Origin: Pascua guehoae
Taxonomy: Eukaryota; Basidiomycota; Tremellomycetes; Trichosporonales; Trichosporonaceae
Reading direction: 5' to 3'
Length of the DNA: 64,000 bases
Assembly: GCA_001600415.1 (NCBI GenBank)
Contig: BCJX01000015.1
Span: 251,382 to 315,381, forward strand
Numbering within the stretch: the stretch's first letter is position 1; each line of letters starts with the position of its first letter. Both the position numbers and the translations under genes were made by a program. Positions 12,001-26,954 of the stretch are shown one piece after another. Below the pieces are notes generated by a model. That model made no database searches. It worked only from the letters and a program-made list of their open reading frames with translations, and was not told the DNA's origin.

Positions 12001-12825
12001 TCTGGTTGTCGATCACCTCCAGCTCACAGCATACGGCGCGTGAACGTTGACACGACAACCCATCTTGAGGAGAGACAGGCGAATCTTGCCCATACCCGCG
12101 TCCTGCTCCTCGAATTCATCGTTGGGAGTTGGGGCAGGAACGTCGTCTTCCTCCATGTTGGACGGATTGCGTCCAGATGACGACCACGAGATGGCCTCGC
12201 CACTGTCGCCCATCACACTTGGGGCGTTGCGCGGGAGCCGCACAGACGCCAGGTGGTAGACGGCCATCATGTGGCTGAACTGTTTGTGTGGGAGGAAGAT
12301 TAATTTGGTTGTCGGGTTGCTGGTGCCTGTGTGTGAGGTCAGGACGAAGAAGACATGTGGACCTCACAGAACTTTTCAATCAGATCGACAAGCGCGTCGG
12401 GTGCGCCTGCGCTCATGATGACTTCGTCGGGGGAGAACTGCTCCACCACTGATGTCAGTTAGAACACAGGACGGCTCAACAACTAACATAGGATCGCCAT
12501 GTCCCAGCCCCAGGTATCTTTCGTGTCCTCGAGCACTTGCATGCGCTGCGTCTCGGGGTCGTAGTATGCGGCTGCGAGGTTGTTGGGACCAGCAGCATGG
12601 ATAGCGAGGACCTGCGAGGTAAGCAAAGAGAGGCAATCGCTATCTCACCCGCTTGAGTGCGTCTTCCGCACCTTCCTCGCCACCTTGCTCGGTGCCCCAG
12701 ATGGACCGATGATGGTCGTGACCATCGGCCGTCTCGGGGACTAGTACTTCTGGTCTCTGCGCCGTGTCGTGGGGACGATCAGAATCGTCGGAGAGAACGC
12801 TGGAGTGGCGCTGATAGCGCGACAT
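9095..12825 (-). CDS. MSH5: MutS homolog 5, meiotic crossover protein
   Basis: MSH5 pairs with MSH4 to stabilise recombination intermediates in meiosis. The start at 12825 begins [17 protein letters not shown]. After an intron comes [18 protein letters not shown], the MSH5 N-terminal signature, then [15 protein letters not shown]. The connector and lever region includes [20 protein letters not shown]. The ATPase domain has Walker [17 protein letters not shown], followed by [20 protein letters not shown] and ILDEFGKG, which continues [18 protein letters not shown] across an intron, then TVILTHY. DEFGKGT and the sequence before it favour MSH5 over MSH4. The C-terminus ([20 protein letters not shown]) is followed by a long acidic tail ending DDIVEVW. 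The gene has many short introns, one of them 39 nt. Confidence 0.9.
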
Positions 12826-13309
12826 GTCCGTTACAGGAGATGTTTGGTGAGTTGAATGGGATGAGAGAGAAGGAGAAAAGAGAATTCTGAAATGGACGAT
12901 CAGGGACGGAAAGTGTCACAGCTTCCGAGGAAGGATTCAAATGCGAGGAAGGAAAGCAAGGAAGGAATGCGAGGAATGTGAACAAGGTCAAGGAAAGCAA
13001 GGAAGGTGGAGAAGGAAGGAAGGGCGCTGGAGGCTTGTGGTGTACACGTCAGCTATCAGTGCCACTCTCGCAGGTACGTGTGTGTCACGCAAACCTCGTA
13101 CTGCTGCGGAGCCGTTTTAATGATATGCATGAGGATCGAGTTGTTGTTCTGGTTGCGACGATTTCTACAGCTCACAATGATGACGACGGAAGCAGGCTAT
13201 ATGAAAACAGAATCTGGTACTGGTAATGTATTGTTTGGGTTGACGTTGGGCTATGGTTCATGGACAGTTGCGGTGGACACTGTCACCTGATCTTACCATG
13301 CCATGTGTG
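12826..13309. other. Spacer between MSH5 and poly(A) polymerase
   Basis: This is the upstream region of MSH5 and downstream region of the poly(A) polymerase gene, both on the minus strand. At 12850-13025 the plus strand is rich in gaaggaa/gcaagga-type purine repeats. No gene is seen. Confidence 0.5.
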
Positions 13310-15914
<2,605 letters not shown>

Positions 15915-16592
15915 GGTTGGCGGTGGAGTGGAGGTTGGTGACAGTGCAGTGCAGTGGAGAAGGAGATGCTCGTGATGTGTGCACACGGGGCACGTTGGAT
16001 ACGCGACAGACGTGGGACAGGTGGTTGGCAATGGGGACAATAAGGTATTGAAGTGGTGTAATGAAGAGTGGGTGGATGTTGATGGGTGATAGAGAAATGG
16101 GGGGAACAGGGAGAACAACAAGGGCGACACAATGACGGTCGTTGACACTGGCCGAGATCAACTCGGTACGCTCGCGACCCGCCCGCCCGCCCGGCCTGGT
16201 GAGCCAGCCATGTGAGTGAGTGACACAACCTCCACCGACCAACGGGGTTAAATCTGATCCCAGCCAGTGTGGCACTCAGCCCCAGACCCCGTTCCATTCT
16301 TCAGACCACTGTTCATCTTCCGAGTAGCATTGACGTATTCACCAGTCACGACGAGCAGGCAAGAGGGTTCCTGAATTTCAAAGGAATGCTTGATACATGT
16401 GCAACACATGCACGAGGGCACGATACTCTTCAAAACGCCTTATGTGCCACTTTCCATGACCCAACACAAGTGAGTAACCGATAGACACAATCTACACCGC
16501 ATTTGATGTCGACGTTGCTAATAACAGTGATAACATGTCTATAGATGCGCATAGTACCAAAGGAGTGTGCGGCAGTATACAGATCATGCAGC
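15915..16592. other. Spacer between poly(A) polymerase and branched-chain aminotransferase
   Basis: 678 bp between two minus-strand genes: promoter and leader of poly(A) polymerase and 3' region of the aminotransferase. Short overlapping ORFs on the minus strand show no family motif. Confidence 0.5.
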
Positions 16593-18143
16593 CTAGTTGC
16601 CGTTGGCCTGGGCCGTAGGGGGCACCCATTCGGGGACGACGACCGACCAGTCGCCGTGCTCAATGTTTCCGCGCTGGATGCCAGTCATGGTGTCACGGAT
16701 GAGCTTGATGATGGGGTTTGCGGGGATGGTGTACATCTTGCCCTGGTACTGGATCTCGCCGATCTGGACAACCACAACGCCGGTGCCGCAGCCGAACATT
16801 CTGACGTGTCAACAAACTGTACGGCAAGGAAATGACCTACCCCTTGAGCGTTCCGTCCTCGACACCCTGGGTAATCTCCGCCATGGCAATGTCACGCTCG
16901 ACGACGCGGATGTTCTTGGGCATTCCTGGAGCAGGGAACTCGGCCTTGCCCGACGCGTGCTCGGTGAGGAGCTGAATGATGGACCGGCGCGTGATACCGG
17001 GGAGGACAATGCCGTTGTCGAGCGACATGGTGACAAACTCGAGGACTGCAAGTTAGAAAGGGGAACTGGTGCCTCGAGACTCACCGCCATCGGGGGCCTC
17101 CTTGAGCATAAAGACGTTCATGGCACCAGCCTCGGAGATGTAGTTCTCCTTGCCGTGGAGCCACAGGGACATCTGGAAGCCAGGCTTCTTGGCGACCGAG
17201 ACGGTGCCTGCGAAGGGTCAGCATGTGCATTGGGGACTGAGCGCCTCGTCCCTGTACCTACCGTAGTTGGCACCCAGCTTGTACGAGCCAGTGCCTCCGG
17301 GCCATGCACGGATGAAGTCGTTGCAAGCATCCAGACGAATGCCTGGGCCGTCGGCCGACGAGTACAGGCCCTTGCCGATGTTGACGGCAGTGACAATGTA
17401 GAGGAGGGCCTCAGCGGCAAAGGCGTCACCCGAAACACCAAACGATTCCGACGACTCGACAAGGGTGGGGCGAATGTAGAGGTTGTCGCCGTCACCCTGG
17501 GGAATCCTGGGCTCCTCTGCGCACGGTCAGCACGTTCCGAGTCGAATGTGGCAGGTAGGTCACTCACCAAGCGCGACAAGCTTGGAAAGGAGGTCAACGA
17601 GCTCAGCGTTGTCCCATTCGCTCTACAATGGTCAGCTGACGCTGCGGCATGCGTGTGTCACAAGAATGAAACATACCGGGAGGCCGACACGAGCAGCGGA
17701 ACGCTTGAGGCGGTCAAAGTTGAGCTCTGGGCGGAAGAGACGGAGCTTGCCTGTAGAGTCAGCAAAGTTGCAGCTTTCAGACGGCATAATTCAACTCACC
17801 CTGCTCGTCCTTGTAGCACTAGGACACATCAGCATCGGCCACGACAGCGCTGAACGCTTCCCTACTCACCTTCATGCCCTCGAAGCAGGTAACAGCACTG
17901 GAACAATGAGCCTCGCTCTCCTCAGCGGTGACGCCGTACTCACTACTGGAGGACACCGGAAATGGGGTCAAAGGAGAGAGGTCCGCGGGGGGAGATCTTG
18001 GGCTGGCCCCATCCCTTGGCTCGGCTGTAGGGAATGGTGAGCATGTAGTAGCCGTAGCCCTCCTTGCCCGGGGCGGCCTTGAAGTCGGGCGCGACGGGGA
18101 CGAAGTCGAGCGGGGCAGCCTTGAGCGGTGCTGGGGCAGACAT
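16593..18143 (-). CDS. BAT1: Branched-chain amino acid aminotransferase
   Basis: PLP enzyme that interconverts Leu, Ile and Val with their 2-oxo acids. The first exon is MSAPAPLKAAPLDFVPVAP, then YMLTIPYSRAKGWGQPKI and LSFDPISGVLQ. Later exons give CFEGMK, KLRLFRPELNFDRLKRSA, NLYIRPTLVESSESFGV, IRAWPGGTGSYKLGANYG with the PLP-binding lysine, ISEAGAMNVFM, LDNGIVLPGITRRSII and MFGCGTGVVVVQIGEI. It ends PPTAQANGN. About eight short introns are visible. The N-terminus is rich in Ala/Pro with acidic residues and does not look like a mitochondrial presequence, so a cytosolic isoform is likely. BAT1 is used as a family symbol only. Confidence 0.92.
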
Positions 18144-21104
18144 GGTGGTGATGACGTAGGATTAGATGATTAAAGACAAGAGAGCACCACTGCTATATAG
18201 TCGGTGTGACGGGGGAGGACGAGGGAGGCAGGCAAGCAAGCAAGGAGGTTGATTGCAAGATGTATGGTCGCCAAGAAAGCCACACTCCGGAGCAAGGCGA
18301 CTCGAAATTGTGGGTCAGACGCGGATCTTGACGGCCGGGAGGCGCAGAGGCGACGACAAAAACACGTGCAGATCTGTGGGGACTCCGCGGCCGGAGTTCG
18401 GAAGAAACACATGTCGGTGATACGAAAGTACACGTGTAGATGAACACGAAGTACTCCACCCCCGCGTGACTGGTTACATTTCTGTGGGCTACGTTGACGT
18501 CTCTGCACCACTCTGCCAGCCGGAGCAAAGCAACCAGCGCCGAGCAACCAGCCCCGCGACCCCGCGAGCTCGTCTGGCGCTGTGCGAGCACATAAACCGA
18601 CGCGCCACGCCGGCCTCGACGACTGGCGCGCGTCGCGCTTCCGAATGATCGATCCAAAGCTAAAGCCAGCTGCCAACCCGTGCTCGTGGTGCGCGCCTCA
18701 TTTGTCTGGTGGGTGCTCCCACGAGGTAACCGGTGCTGCTGGCGCGTTGAAGGGGCTGACGCTGCCTTTCCGTTGCACCTTTCTTGCCTTTCGGTGGCAT
18801 CCGGTCGAGCGATACCCCAGCGTCGCGGACGTGGCTGCACCCACCCGCACCATCTATGGCCTGTGTGTGCCACCATGCCGCTGACCAGTCTTCCCCGTGT
18901 CCTGCATTGCGGACTGTGCTTGCTGCTTCCTTTTTGACTGCAGTCTGCGTGCAGTGGTTGGCGGGCAGCAGCTTGCAGCAGCTTGTCCACCCAGCACATC
19001 ATGGACGACCCATGCCTGTCCACTCGGGCTGCTGGGAATGGATTGGCATGGCGTTTCCCTCGTCTCTCCTCGACGGCCTCGACGGACATCACGATGATCT
19101 TGAGACTGGGGACCCCGCACCCTCGTCAGTGCGTGTACGTGCACACGGCCATGGACAGGGCCCATGCAGCCACGAAGCAGGACCGACATGTGCCACGTTG
19201 ACGCGCGTGCATAATGCCGTTTTTATCCGTACCCTGTTTTCACCAAGGAATGGCCAATATTGGACCCTGAACCCATGAGTCGACCGTAAGGGTCCCTTCC
19301 TCATCACCCCCTGGTTGGGTCGCGGCTGGCTGGCTGGCCACAACGGCTGCCTGCTAATTGCCCCTGGGTTTAAAGGTCACCTTTGCGCCCCCGCCATGAA
19401 AGAGCCAAGCCAACGCAGCTAGCACGTTAGCAAGTTGTACGAAAACGACCAGCCTGCGCCGCCCCTGTGGCCTGTGGGTGCCTAGCACATGCCTCGTGTG
19501 CTGAGCCGATGATGGCGCCGTTTGTGACAGCAGTGCGCCTCCCTCCCCCCCCCCTCCTTCGTGTGTCGGCTTCTTTGTTCAACCCCGGGTTAATGCGCCT
19601 TGGCTGCCCCCCAGTGTCGACGCCCTTTGCGTGCCTTTTTCCTTTTCCCTCCCTGAGGGCCTTTACCGGCCCTGCGTGCGTTTGCGGTTGAGTGAGTTGC
19701 ACTGCCGACATGCCATGTGCAGCCATGCCGCAAGCGCCACCCCACGTTGCCTGCGTTGCCCGCTGCTTGCTGCCTGCAGGCTGCCTGCTTGCTTCCTGCC
19801 TGCCTCCTGCGCCGCCCCCCTCCCTCCCCTGTGTGCATATTGCTTGTTGTCGTTGTCAACTTGCGTTCCAGCTCTGGACCCTCACAGACCTCGCTTGCCT
19901 CTGCGTTTTTTCTTTTTTTTTTTTTTTTTTTTTCCTTTGTCCCTCTGGGTTAGTGCGCATTGCCGCTCGAACAGGCTGGCGTGGTGGACTGGCGTCGCGA
20001 TTGCTGCTTTGTCCCTAGCACAGCAGGCGCGCCGCCCGTAACACACGTCCCCGCCCTAGTCGTACTGTCGTCAGTACCCGCAACCTGTCCCAACTCCAAC
20101 TCCCCCCGTGCCCGCCTCCCGCAGGCCGTTGGCCGCCTGCAGCCTGTCCCCCCCCCTTTCTCTCTGCCTCGCCGTCGACGCCCCCTTGCCCTCCCTCTCG
20201 TTGCCGTCGGTTCCAACCCCCCTCTCGCATCCCCCGCCACTCGTCAACAAGTCACCCACCCCCCTCACCCCACCCCACAACGCATCCATCGACACCCACA
20301 CCCACAACCCACACCACCCACACCACCCATTGTCGCCTGTCATCATCCGTCACCTATTCCATCCCCCTCATCCGCCCCCCTTTCATCCTCCCCCTCTCCG
20401 CCCTTCTCCACCCTCATTCCGTCACACATCCTTTCTCCCATCCCACCGCCACCCCCCACCGCTCCTTGAACAACGCCACCAACCTTCGCGTCGCCCATCT
20501 CGTCCCATCCTTGTTGACACCTCGGTCCCGGCACGACTTTGGCGCCTGTGACTGTGGAAGCACAACCCACCTCGTAACACACCAATATCCCGTTACATCC
20601 AACCTTCTTCCACTCCATCATCCCTCCCCCCGTCAACGTCTCATTTACAAATCCCATCTGGCCGCACGTACCTCGCACGCGCTGGATTACCCATCCCCAT
20701 CACCGCCCCGCTCAAGTAGGCAACCTGACAAGTCGTCTTCTCCCTAGTACTCGTCGCGATCGCGGACACCCGTGCCCGTTCTCTTGTCGAGAGCATTGCG
20801 ACCCCCTTTGCCGCCGACGACACGCGTCTTTTTTACGCGCTGGTCGACGCGCCTCACCCTAGGGAATATCAACACATAGTCTCTTGAACCCCGAACCCCC
20901 ATTTGTGGCGTGTGTAACTGCTGCCCGATACAAGACGCATCCGGCAACGCATCTAGAGCTTCGACCGTGCGCGCCGAGGACTCTCCATCCATCCATCCAC
21001 CAACCCTCTGCGAGCGACAGCATCCGCCTCAAAGGCGCCATTCTTCGACGCGGACAAGCATTCTTGAGTTGTCTGCTGCATATCCCCACTCGTAACATAT
21101 CGCC
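18144..21104. promoter_or_regulatory. Long divergent intergenic region: aminotransferase promoter and long leader of the Whi3-like gene
   Basis: Nearly 3 kb without a supportable gene between divergent starts. The right part (about 19500-20720) is strongly pyrimidine-biased on the plus strand, with a T-run at 19913-19933 and many CCCC/CTCC blocks, as expected of a fungal promoter and 5' leader. Several upstream ATGs occur before the 21105 start. ORFs of up to about 300 codons on the minus strand lack recognisable domains and look like chance reading frames. Confidence 0.6.
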
Positions 21105-23910
21105 ATGACTAGCCCTCCGCCCTCATTGCCATCTCCGACGCCGTCATCCGGGTCGTCACAAACAAAGCCTCAGACCTTCTCATCCATCACCGCGTTCCAG
21201 CGTTCAAACACGTCATCCACCAGCTCTGCCTCGCCATCCACCAACAGCCAGGCTAGCCACACGACTGAAAGCGCACCCACGCCGGACGACACGACCTCCG
21301 AGTCCTTCCCGGACGACGCGCAGCAGACGCCGCAGCCCCCTTCTGCTGGTGGCGCGGCTGTCGGTTTTCAGCCCCAGACGTCTCCGTTCTTGCCTCAAGT
21401 GACGGCGTCGCCACCTCCTCATCCGCCCCCATACGTGCCTCCGGTACAGCACGCGATGCCGCCGGACCCCATCCACACCCTTTCGCTGTCAGGACAACCA
21501 GGCTCGGTGTGGACTCCCGGTTGGCGTCCTGGCCCCCCCGGGCCTGGACATAGTTATGCCCATCCTCAAGGCTACCGGGCTGCACCCAACGGCAGTCTCA
21601 CCCACCAGCTGCCCCCCAACCCTTACGAGGCTTCGCGCCAGTCGATGAGCTCAACGCCGGGCGCTGGTCCCCTCCCCAACGGAGGCCGGACCGGCTCCCA
21701 ACCCGGCGAACCCCGTGACCGGCGGCGAGACCGTCATCGCGACGAGGATGGGCGCGAGCGCGACGAAGAGGAGGTCATCAGCACCATCTTTGTTGTCGGT
21801 TTCCCGGATGACATGAGCGTGAGTCTCTTGAGCCATACTTTGGGGCATCTCAACATTGTCAACTAACAAGTCGCAGGAGCGCGAGTTCCAGAACGTCTTT
21901 ACGTTTGCGCCCGGCTTCGAAGCGGCGACGCTCAAGTTTCCCTCGGGGGCGGCTCGTCGTGAGCCGGCGGCCACAGCCGTGCTACTTGCCGAGCTCCAGC
22001 ATCTTGCGGCGAACCAGAACAACATGGGTGGCGGTTCCATGCCACTCATGAACCCCGACCACCCCGAGCAGCCGATGGAGGAGTCGTTTGCTGCCATGAA
22101 CTTTGGCACACAATCGTCAACGGCGTCCAACACACCGTCCGCAGCCATGTCGCTTACACCCTCTGCTCCGACGGGTGCAACCCTGGGTGGTGCTGCAATC
22201 CCGCCTTCGGTACCCCCTCGTCGCCAGACCATTGGCTTTGCACGCTTCAAGACGCGTGCCGACGCCCTTGCCGCTCGTGACCACCTCCAGGGGCGCAGGA
22301 TTGACCCACTGACGGGTGCCACGCTCAAGGCTGAAATGGCCAAGAAGAACCTGCACACCAAACGCGGTGTCGGCGGTGACGATCTTGTCGGCATGCTCAT
22401 TCGCTCTGGCCGCCTCTCACAGCTCGTGTCACAGCAGGCCCAGGCGCAAGCACTTTCGGCTGCAGCAGCTGCCGGACTCGTTCAGCCCAATGCGATGCCG
22501 GGTACAGGGCCCAACATGCCTCCTCCTGGCCATGCTGGCACTGCCCAGTCAGCCAAGGAGGCTTGGGATGCCTGGCCCGCGCCTGCTGCGGCCAACTCGG
22601 AGCCAAAGGGTGACAAGGCTGGTGTCAACTCTGCCAACTCGAACACGTCTGGATCGCCACCTCTGTCTGTCAAGTCGCCCAACTCGCGGCCCACCGATAG
22701 CAAGGCCCTTCTCGCTCTCGCGGAGGCGGAGGACGCTCTCGAGGGCTGGAATGTTGGCTCGGTTGTCATGGGAACCATGCCGCTCGACTACACGGGCGGC
22801 TCTGGTCCCACTCGATCTAGTGGTGGTGGCGGTTCCGTCAGCAGCCCTCTGGGTCCTACGACGCCTAACCTGCATGGACCGCAGCACGGCAGTCTTGCAT
22901 ACAGCGGTTACGGCCAACACGGGGTGTACAGCTCGGGCCTCGGCTTTGGCTCTGGCGAGCAGAGTAATGCCGTCGACCCGCGCAGCCTGGGTATCGGCGG
23001 CAACCTGAACCCCGCGGACCAGAACCCTCCTATCAACACGCTGTATATTGGCAACCTACCCGCCATTTCGCCGCCCACGCACCCACCGAACTTCCTCGAA
23101 GAGTCACTCCGCTCCCTCTTCCACAGGCGACCTGGGTTCAAGCGCATGTCGTTCCGCCAAAAGATCAATGGTCCAATGTGCTTTGTCGAGTTTGAGGACA
23201 TTCCCTTTGCGACGCAGGCCATGCGCGAGCTCTATGGCAACACGCTCAACGGCCTCGTCAAGGGCGGTATCCGGCTGTCGTACTCTAAAAACTCGCTTGG
23301 TCAACGGGGCAACTCGCACCAGCAAGGAATGAGCTCCAACATGTTTGGTGGTATAGCGCACACTGTTGCGCTGGCGGGCATGAGCTCGGCTCCTTCGAGC
23401 CAACTGCCACCGGGTAGCCAGAGCTACGGCTCGGCTCCGATGCCCATAGGTCCGCCTTCGGCGACAGCCACCTCTAACTCTGATCTGCGTCGGCCAAGTG
23501 ACGCGCCATCATCGCTGTCGCCCAATGCCCAACCATTCACGGCCCCGCTCCCAACGTCTCCAAACTCGCGTGGATTCTTTAGCCCAACAGACGCGCGGCC
23601 GTCGGTGTCTGGCGCATCTGACCGCCAAGGCTCCAACCCAGCGTCTACACTCCCGCCAGTGAAGACTGATGCCGCGGGCGCATTCAATTCGTTTGCTCCG
23701 TCGTCGGCGCCGCAGGGCGGGTTCTCACCCGTGTCGTCGCCAATCCGCACACCCGCTTCGCTTGGCTGGGTGTCGTCTTCATCGGGGACCGGCGGAGGTT
23801 CGTCGGCGTTTGGCGGGTTCGATGCCTTTGGTCTTCCTCCGCACGGGTTGAGCTCGCTCAACGGGGCCGCCAGTGCATGGGGCCAGGCCAACTCGCCCAA
23901 CCCGTCGTAG
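21105..23910 (+). CDS. RRM RNA-binding protein of the Whi3/Scw1 family
   Basis: About 900 residues with a single intron (about 21820-21876) after FPDDMS. A Ser/Thr/Pro-rich N-terminus of about 200 residues and an Arg/Asp/Glu-rich patch lead to a first RRM-like unit starting [13 protein letters not shown]. Its second half ([19 protein letters not shown]) comes only after a long low-complexity insertion. The C-terminal RRM begins [13 protein letters not shown] and contains [18 protein letters not shown] and [18 protein letters not shown], the signature of Whi3 (budding yeast) and Scw1 (fission yeast). Those proteins bind mRNAs that control the cell cycle and cell-wall integrity. A Ser/Pro-rich tail ends [10 protein letters not shown]. 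Orthology is likely, function inferred. Confidence 0.88.
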
Positions 23911-25365
23911 GCCGCTTGCCTCGGGGAGACAGACGTGCTCTGTCCTAGTCTGCGACGATAAACCCCCCCCCCCCCGGTTCGCGCGCCTACGTCTGGCGCG
24001 CCACCTCGCATACTTTTATTTTTCTTTCCGTCCGGTCACTTCGGTTCGCGGTTCGTCATCCACCAGCACATATACCCTCGACCACGAGTCGCTGTCTACA
24101 CTGCCATTGCACGCATTTTATCATCGCAAACCTACCACACGCCTCGACACGGTCGTGCGTCGAGTTGACTCCACCACCACACTGTCGCCATGATCTTGGT
24201 CCATGCTCGTCACTGCCCACTACCTCCACTATTTGCCAGCTAGTCCAACCTCTCACCTCTGCCACCTACATTATGTTTATTTTTTTTCCCCCCTTTTCAT
24301 GCGCGTGCGCGTTCGCATGCCCGCGCCGCGCGCCGCGCCGGTTACCGGTTTCCGGCTTGCAGCCTTGCTCGACTACGCAGACGGCCCACGCAACTCACAA
24401 AGCACGCGCACGCCCATAAACACAAGTCTTGCGCCGCATCATCATCCCCCCACACACAACATCCCCATTGCCACCCTCATCCCATCCCATTCCCATCATT
24501 CTATTCCATTCACTGGCACGTATCCTGTTCGCCTATACACCGATAGCCTGTTTTCATTGCGGACCACATTCCGCCTCATAGCATCCGTGTTCGTAGACGA
24601 TGTATATTGCGTCACGACTACTGAACGAGAGCAAGCAAACTGAGCGGGCGGGAAGGCCAAAGCCGGAAGTGGTAACTGACACGTGAGAGATGATGACGCA
24701 GGGGATGGATGGAATGGAATGATGGTGCCTGTGGCGCAAGGGGGGGTTATGAAGAATGCCACACTTTGGCACCATCGCTGCCGAGGAGCCAGCCTTGGAG
24801 CGGACAAAATGGAAAGAAGTGGCTTTCAGGCAGTCTTGATGTCCCAGTGCCCGTGGTGTTGGGGTTCTGCAGAGCCAGCAATGGTAAGCAATTGTTGTTT
24901 ACTGTATGCAATACCCACTCCACAAGGTGAGGGCTGTTCTTCCACCACACTGTACAGGTTGCGATGTGACAAGCTGAGGCCGACTGTTTGTGTGCACCAT
25001 ACGGTATGTATTCGCTCTGGCCGAGTCTGCTGCGAGGGCATAGTGTTGACACTGTGTGATGGTCAGACTGGCAAGAGGGCTCGTACGGGGTTGGATCGCA
25101 ACTGTCGTCGGGGTTTCGCCGCCATCTCTCGCTAGTGGTACGAGGACGGTCGGGACACCAAGGACAAGGACAGTGTATTGTACACCAGAGGCCAGAGGGT
25201 GGGTCGAAAGAACCGATTCGGGTCAGATACCACTCGCCGTGGCCTCCGTCTCGTGAGTTACAGTATGCATCTAGAGTACATAGAGCCGTACGCCGGTATC
25301 TCCACCTGACCACGGCACGCCGCCGTGCTCTGGGCCCGCCCCGCCATCCACCATGGGTATCCATC
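23911..25365. other. Convergent 3' spacer between the Whi3-like gene and RRS1
   Basis: About 1.45 kb between convergent genes, expected to hold both 3' UTRs. A C-run lies near 23962-23974 and a T-rich patch near 24275-24295. ORFs on both strands here show no recognisable domains. Confidence 0.5.
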
Positions 25366-26954
25366 CTACTTGCGCTTGCTCCTGGTCTGGGAGAGCTGCT
25401 TGGTGCGCGCCTCGTACCGCATCGCCTTGCGGGCATTGACGCCGCCCTCGACGCCCGCGCCGCCCTTCTTGGGGGCCTTTTTGCGCTCGGCCGTGCCGAG
25501 CTTGTGGAGCACGTCCATGGCCTGCGACTTTTCGCCACTAAAGTCTGTGACGACATTGGCGTCAAACTTGCGCTTGACGCCGCGGGCGCGGGGCTCGCCT
25601 TCAATCTTCTTGTCAAAGCGGCCCAGGCTCGCGGTCGACGTCTTGGACACGAGCATGCTCCGCTCCAGCTCGGCCTTGCGGAGCGCGCGGCTCGCGGCCT
25701 TCGAGGCCTGGCTGCCCGAGGCGGCCGTGTCGCGCCCCAACGCCGAGAGGGGCGAGGCGGCCGCCTTGGCCGAGGCCTCGGCGACGTTGCGCGCGTGCTG
25801 GCGCGTGTTCTTGGCGACGCGTTCCTTGCGCTCGGCGCGGGCTGCGGCGCGCGGGTCCGAGGTGGGGTCTGGCGTTAGTCGTGTGCGTGGAGTGGTAGAG
25901 GTGTCTTTAGATGGATGGTGGTCCTGCCGATTACAAGACAATGTTGCCAACCTAGGGAAATCCGAGGAGATCCCAGCGCCCAAGCACGACTGGAACAACT
26001 GGTCTGTGTTCGAGGTTGGACGCAAGAAGTGTAGGAAGAGAGCATGGGTCGTTACCATCTTTCGCCACCAAGATGAAGCTGATCCGACTCCAGTGCCCGC
26101 AAATAACACTGAGGGAATACACGGCAGGTCACAAGACCTGTACAATGACAGTCGGCACTCCATCTCGCCTGCAGGCAATCACGAGCTCCCACAACCTCAT
26201 CACCACGCCTCCTCACGCCTCGCCTCGCCTCGCCCAGCTCCACTTGCCTCGCCCAGCTCCACTCGCCTCGCCCAGCTCCACTCGCCTCGCCGAGCTTCGC
26301 TCGCCTCGATGCTCGACTCACCCTGGCTGCTCTTGATCTCGTGGAGCCACTGGTCCTCTGCGTCCTTGTTCTTGCCGTCGCGTCCCCAGCGGTTGACCCA
26401 GTCCTGGCGCTCCTCGTCCCAGACCTTGCGGTCCTTCTTCTTGTGGCTGATGCCCTTTGCGTTGGCAAAGCGCTCCCACTTTGTGAGCTGCTTGGGCTTG
26501 GGGAGGGGCTTTTCGCGCGGCAGCACCGTCTCGGCGTCGGGGAGCTTGGCGACAGGCCCAAACTCGGACGGCTCGGTGGGGAGCGTGAACAGCGACGCGA
26601 GGAGGGATTGCGTCGTCGTCAGAGTCAGCGCGAGGAGGTGCGGCTCGAGGTTGGACCTGGGGCATGTTAGTGTTGGGACGGGTGATGGCCGGTGCTGCGG
26701 GTGAGGAGGAGTGAGGGTCCAGTTGCAGTGGGACATGGCAACACCTTGCAAGCTCGCGTGTATACTCACTTGTACTCGGCCGCATCGACTGGCATCGTGT
26801 CGAACGCCGCGAGGAGGCCCGCATCGACCTGGACAGGCGTCGCGCGCTCCAGAACTGCAGTCGAGCTGGGGGGTGTCAGTGCACGCTCGTGACAGGGAGA
26901 CGTCGAGACATACTTCTGGGCGGCGTAGTCGGAAAGCTGCTGGGAGACGTCCAT
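25366..26954 (-). CDS. RRS1: Ribosome biogenesis regulator Rrs1
   Basis: Nucleolar factor for 60S subunit assembly, part of the 5S RNP loading module with Rpf2. The start at 26954 begins MDVSQQLSDYAAQK, split by an intron. Next come STAVLERATPVQVDAGLLAA and, after another intron, NLEPHLLALTLTTTQSLL and LFTLPTEPSEFGPVAKLP. The diagnostic block is KWERFANAKGISHKKKDRK then VWDEERQDWVNRWG. A long intron (about 25870-26325) separates WLHEIKSSQG from DPTSDPRAAARAERKERVAK. The C-terminus is Lys/Arg-rich and ends KQLSQTRSKRK. I cannot exclude a small extra exon inside the long intron. Confidence 0.88.
26210..26312. repeat. 20-bp-unit minisatellite in an RRS1 intron
   Basis: A unit of the form ctcgcctcgcccagctccac repeats about five times with few changes. 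It lies in the intron between the IKSSQG and DPTSDP exons. Confidence 0.75.

Noticed and set aside
18193..19092. 299-codon minus-strand ORF in the 3 kb intergenic region
   Set aside because: No domain, odd composition (His/Arg/Cys-rich), no splice-compatible neighbours. Consistent with chance in GC-rich DNA.
25325..26704. 459-codon plus-strand ORF
   Set aside because: It overlaps the RRS1 exons and the intron minisatellite on the opposite strand. The RRS1 reading has family motifs; this one is low complexity.
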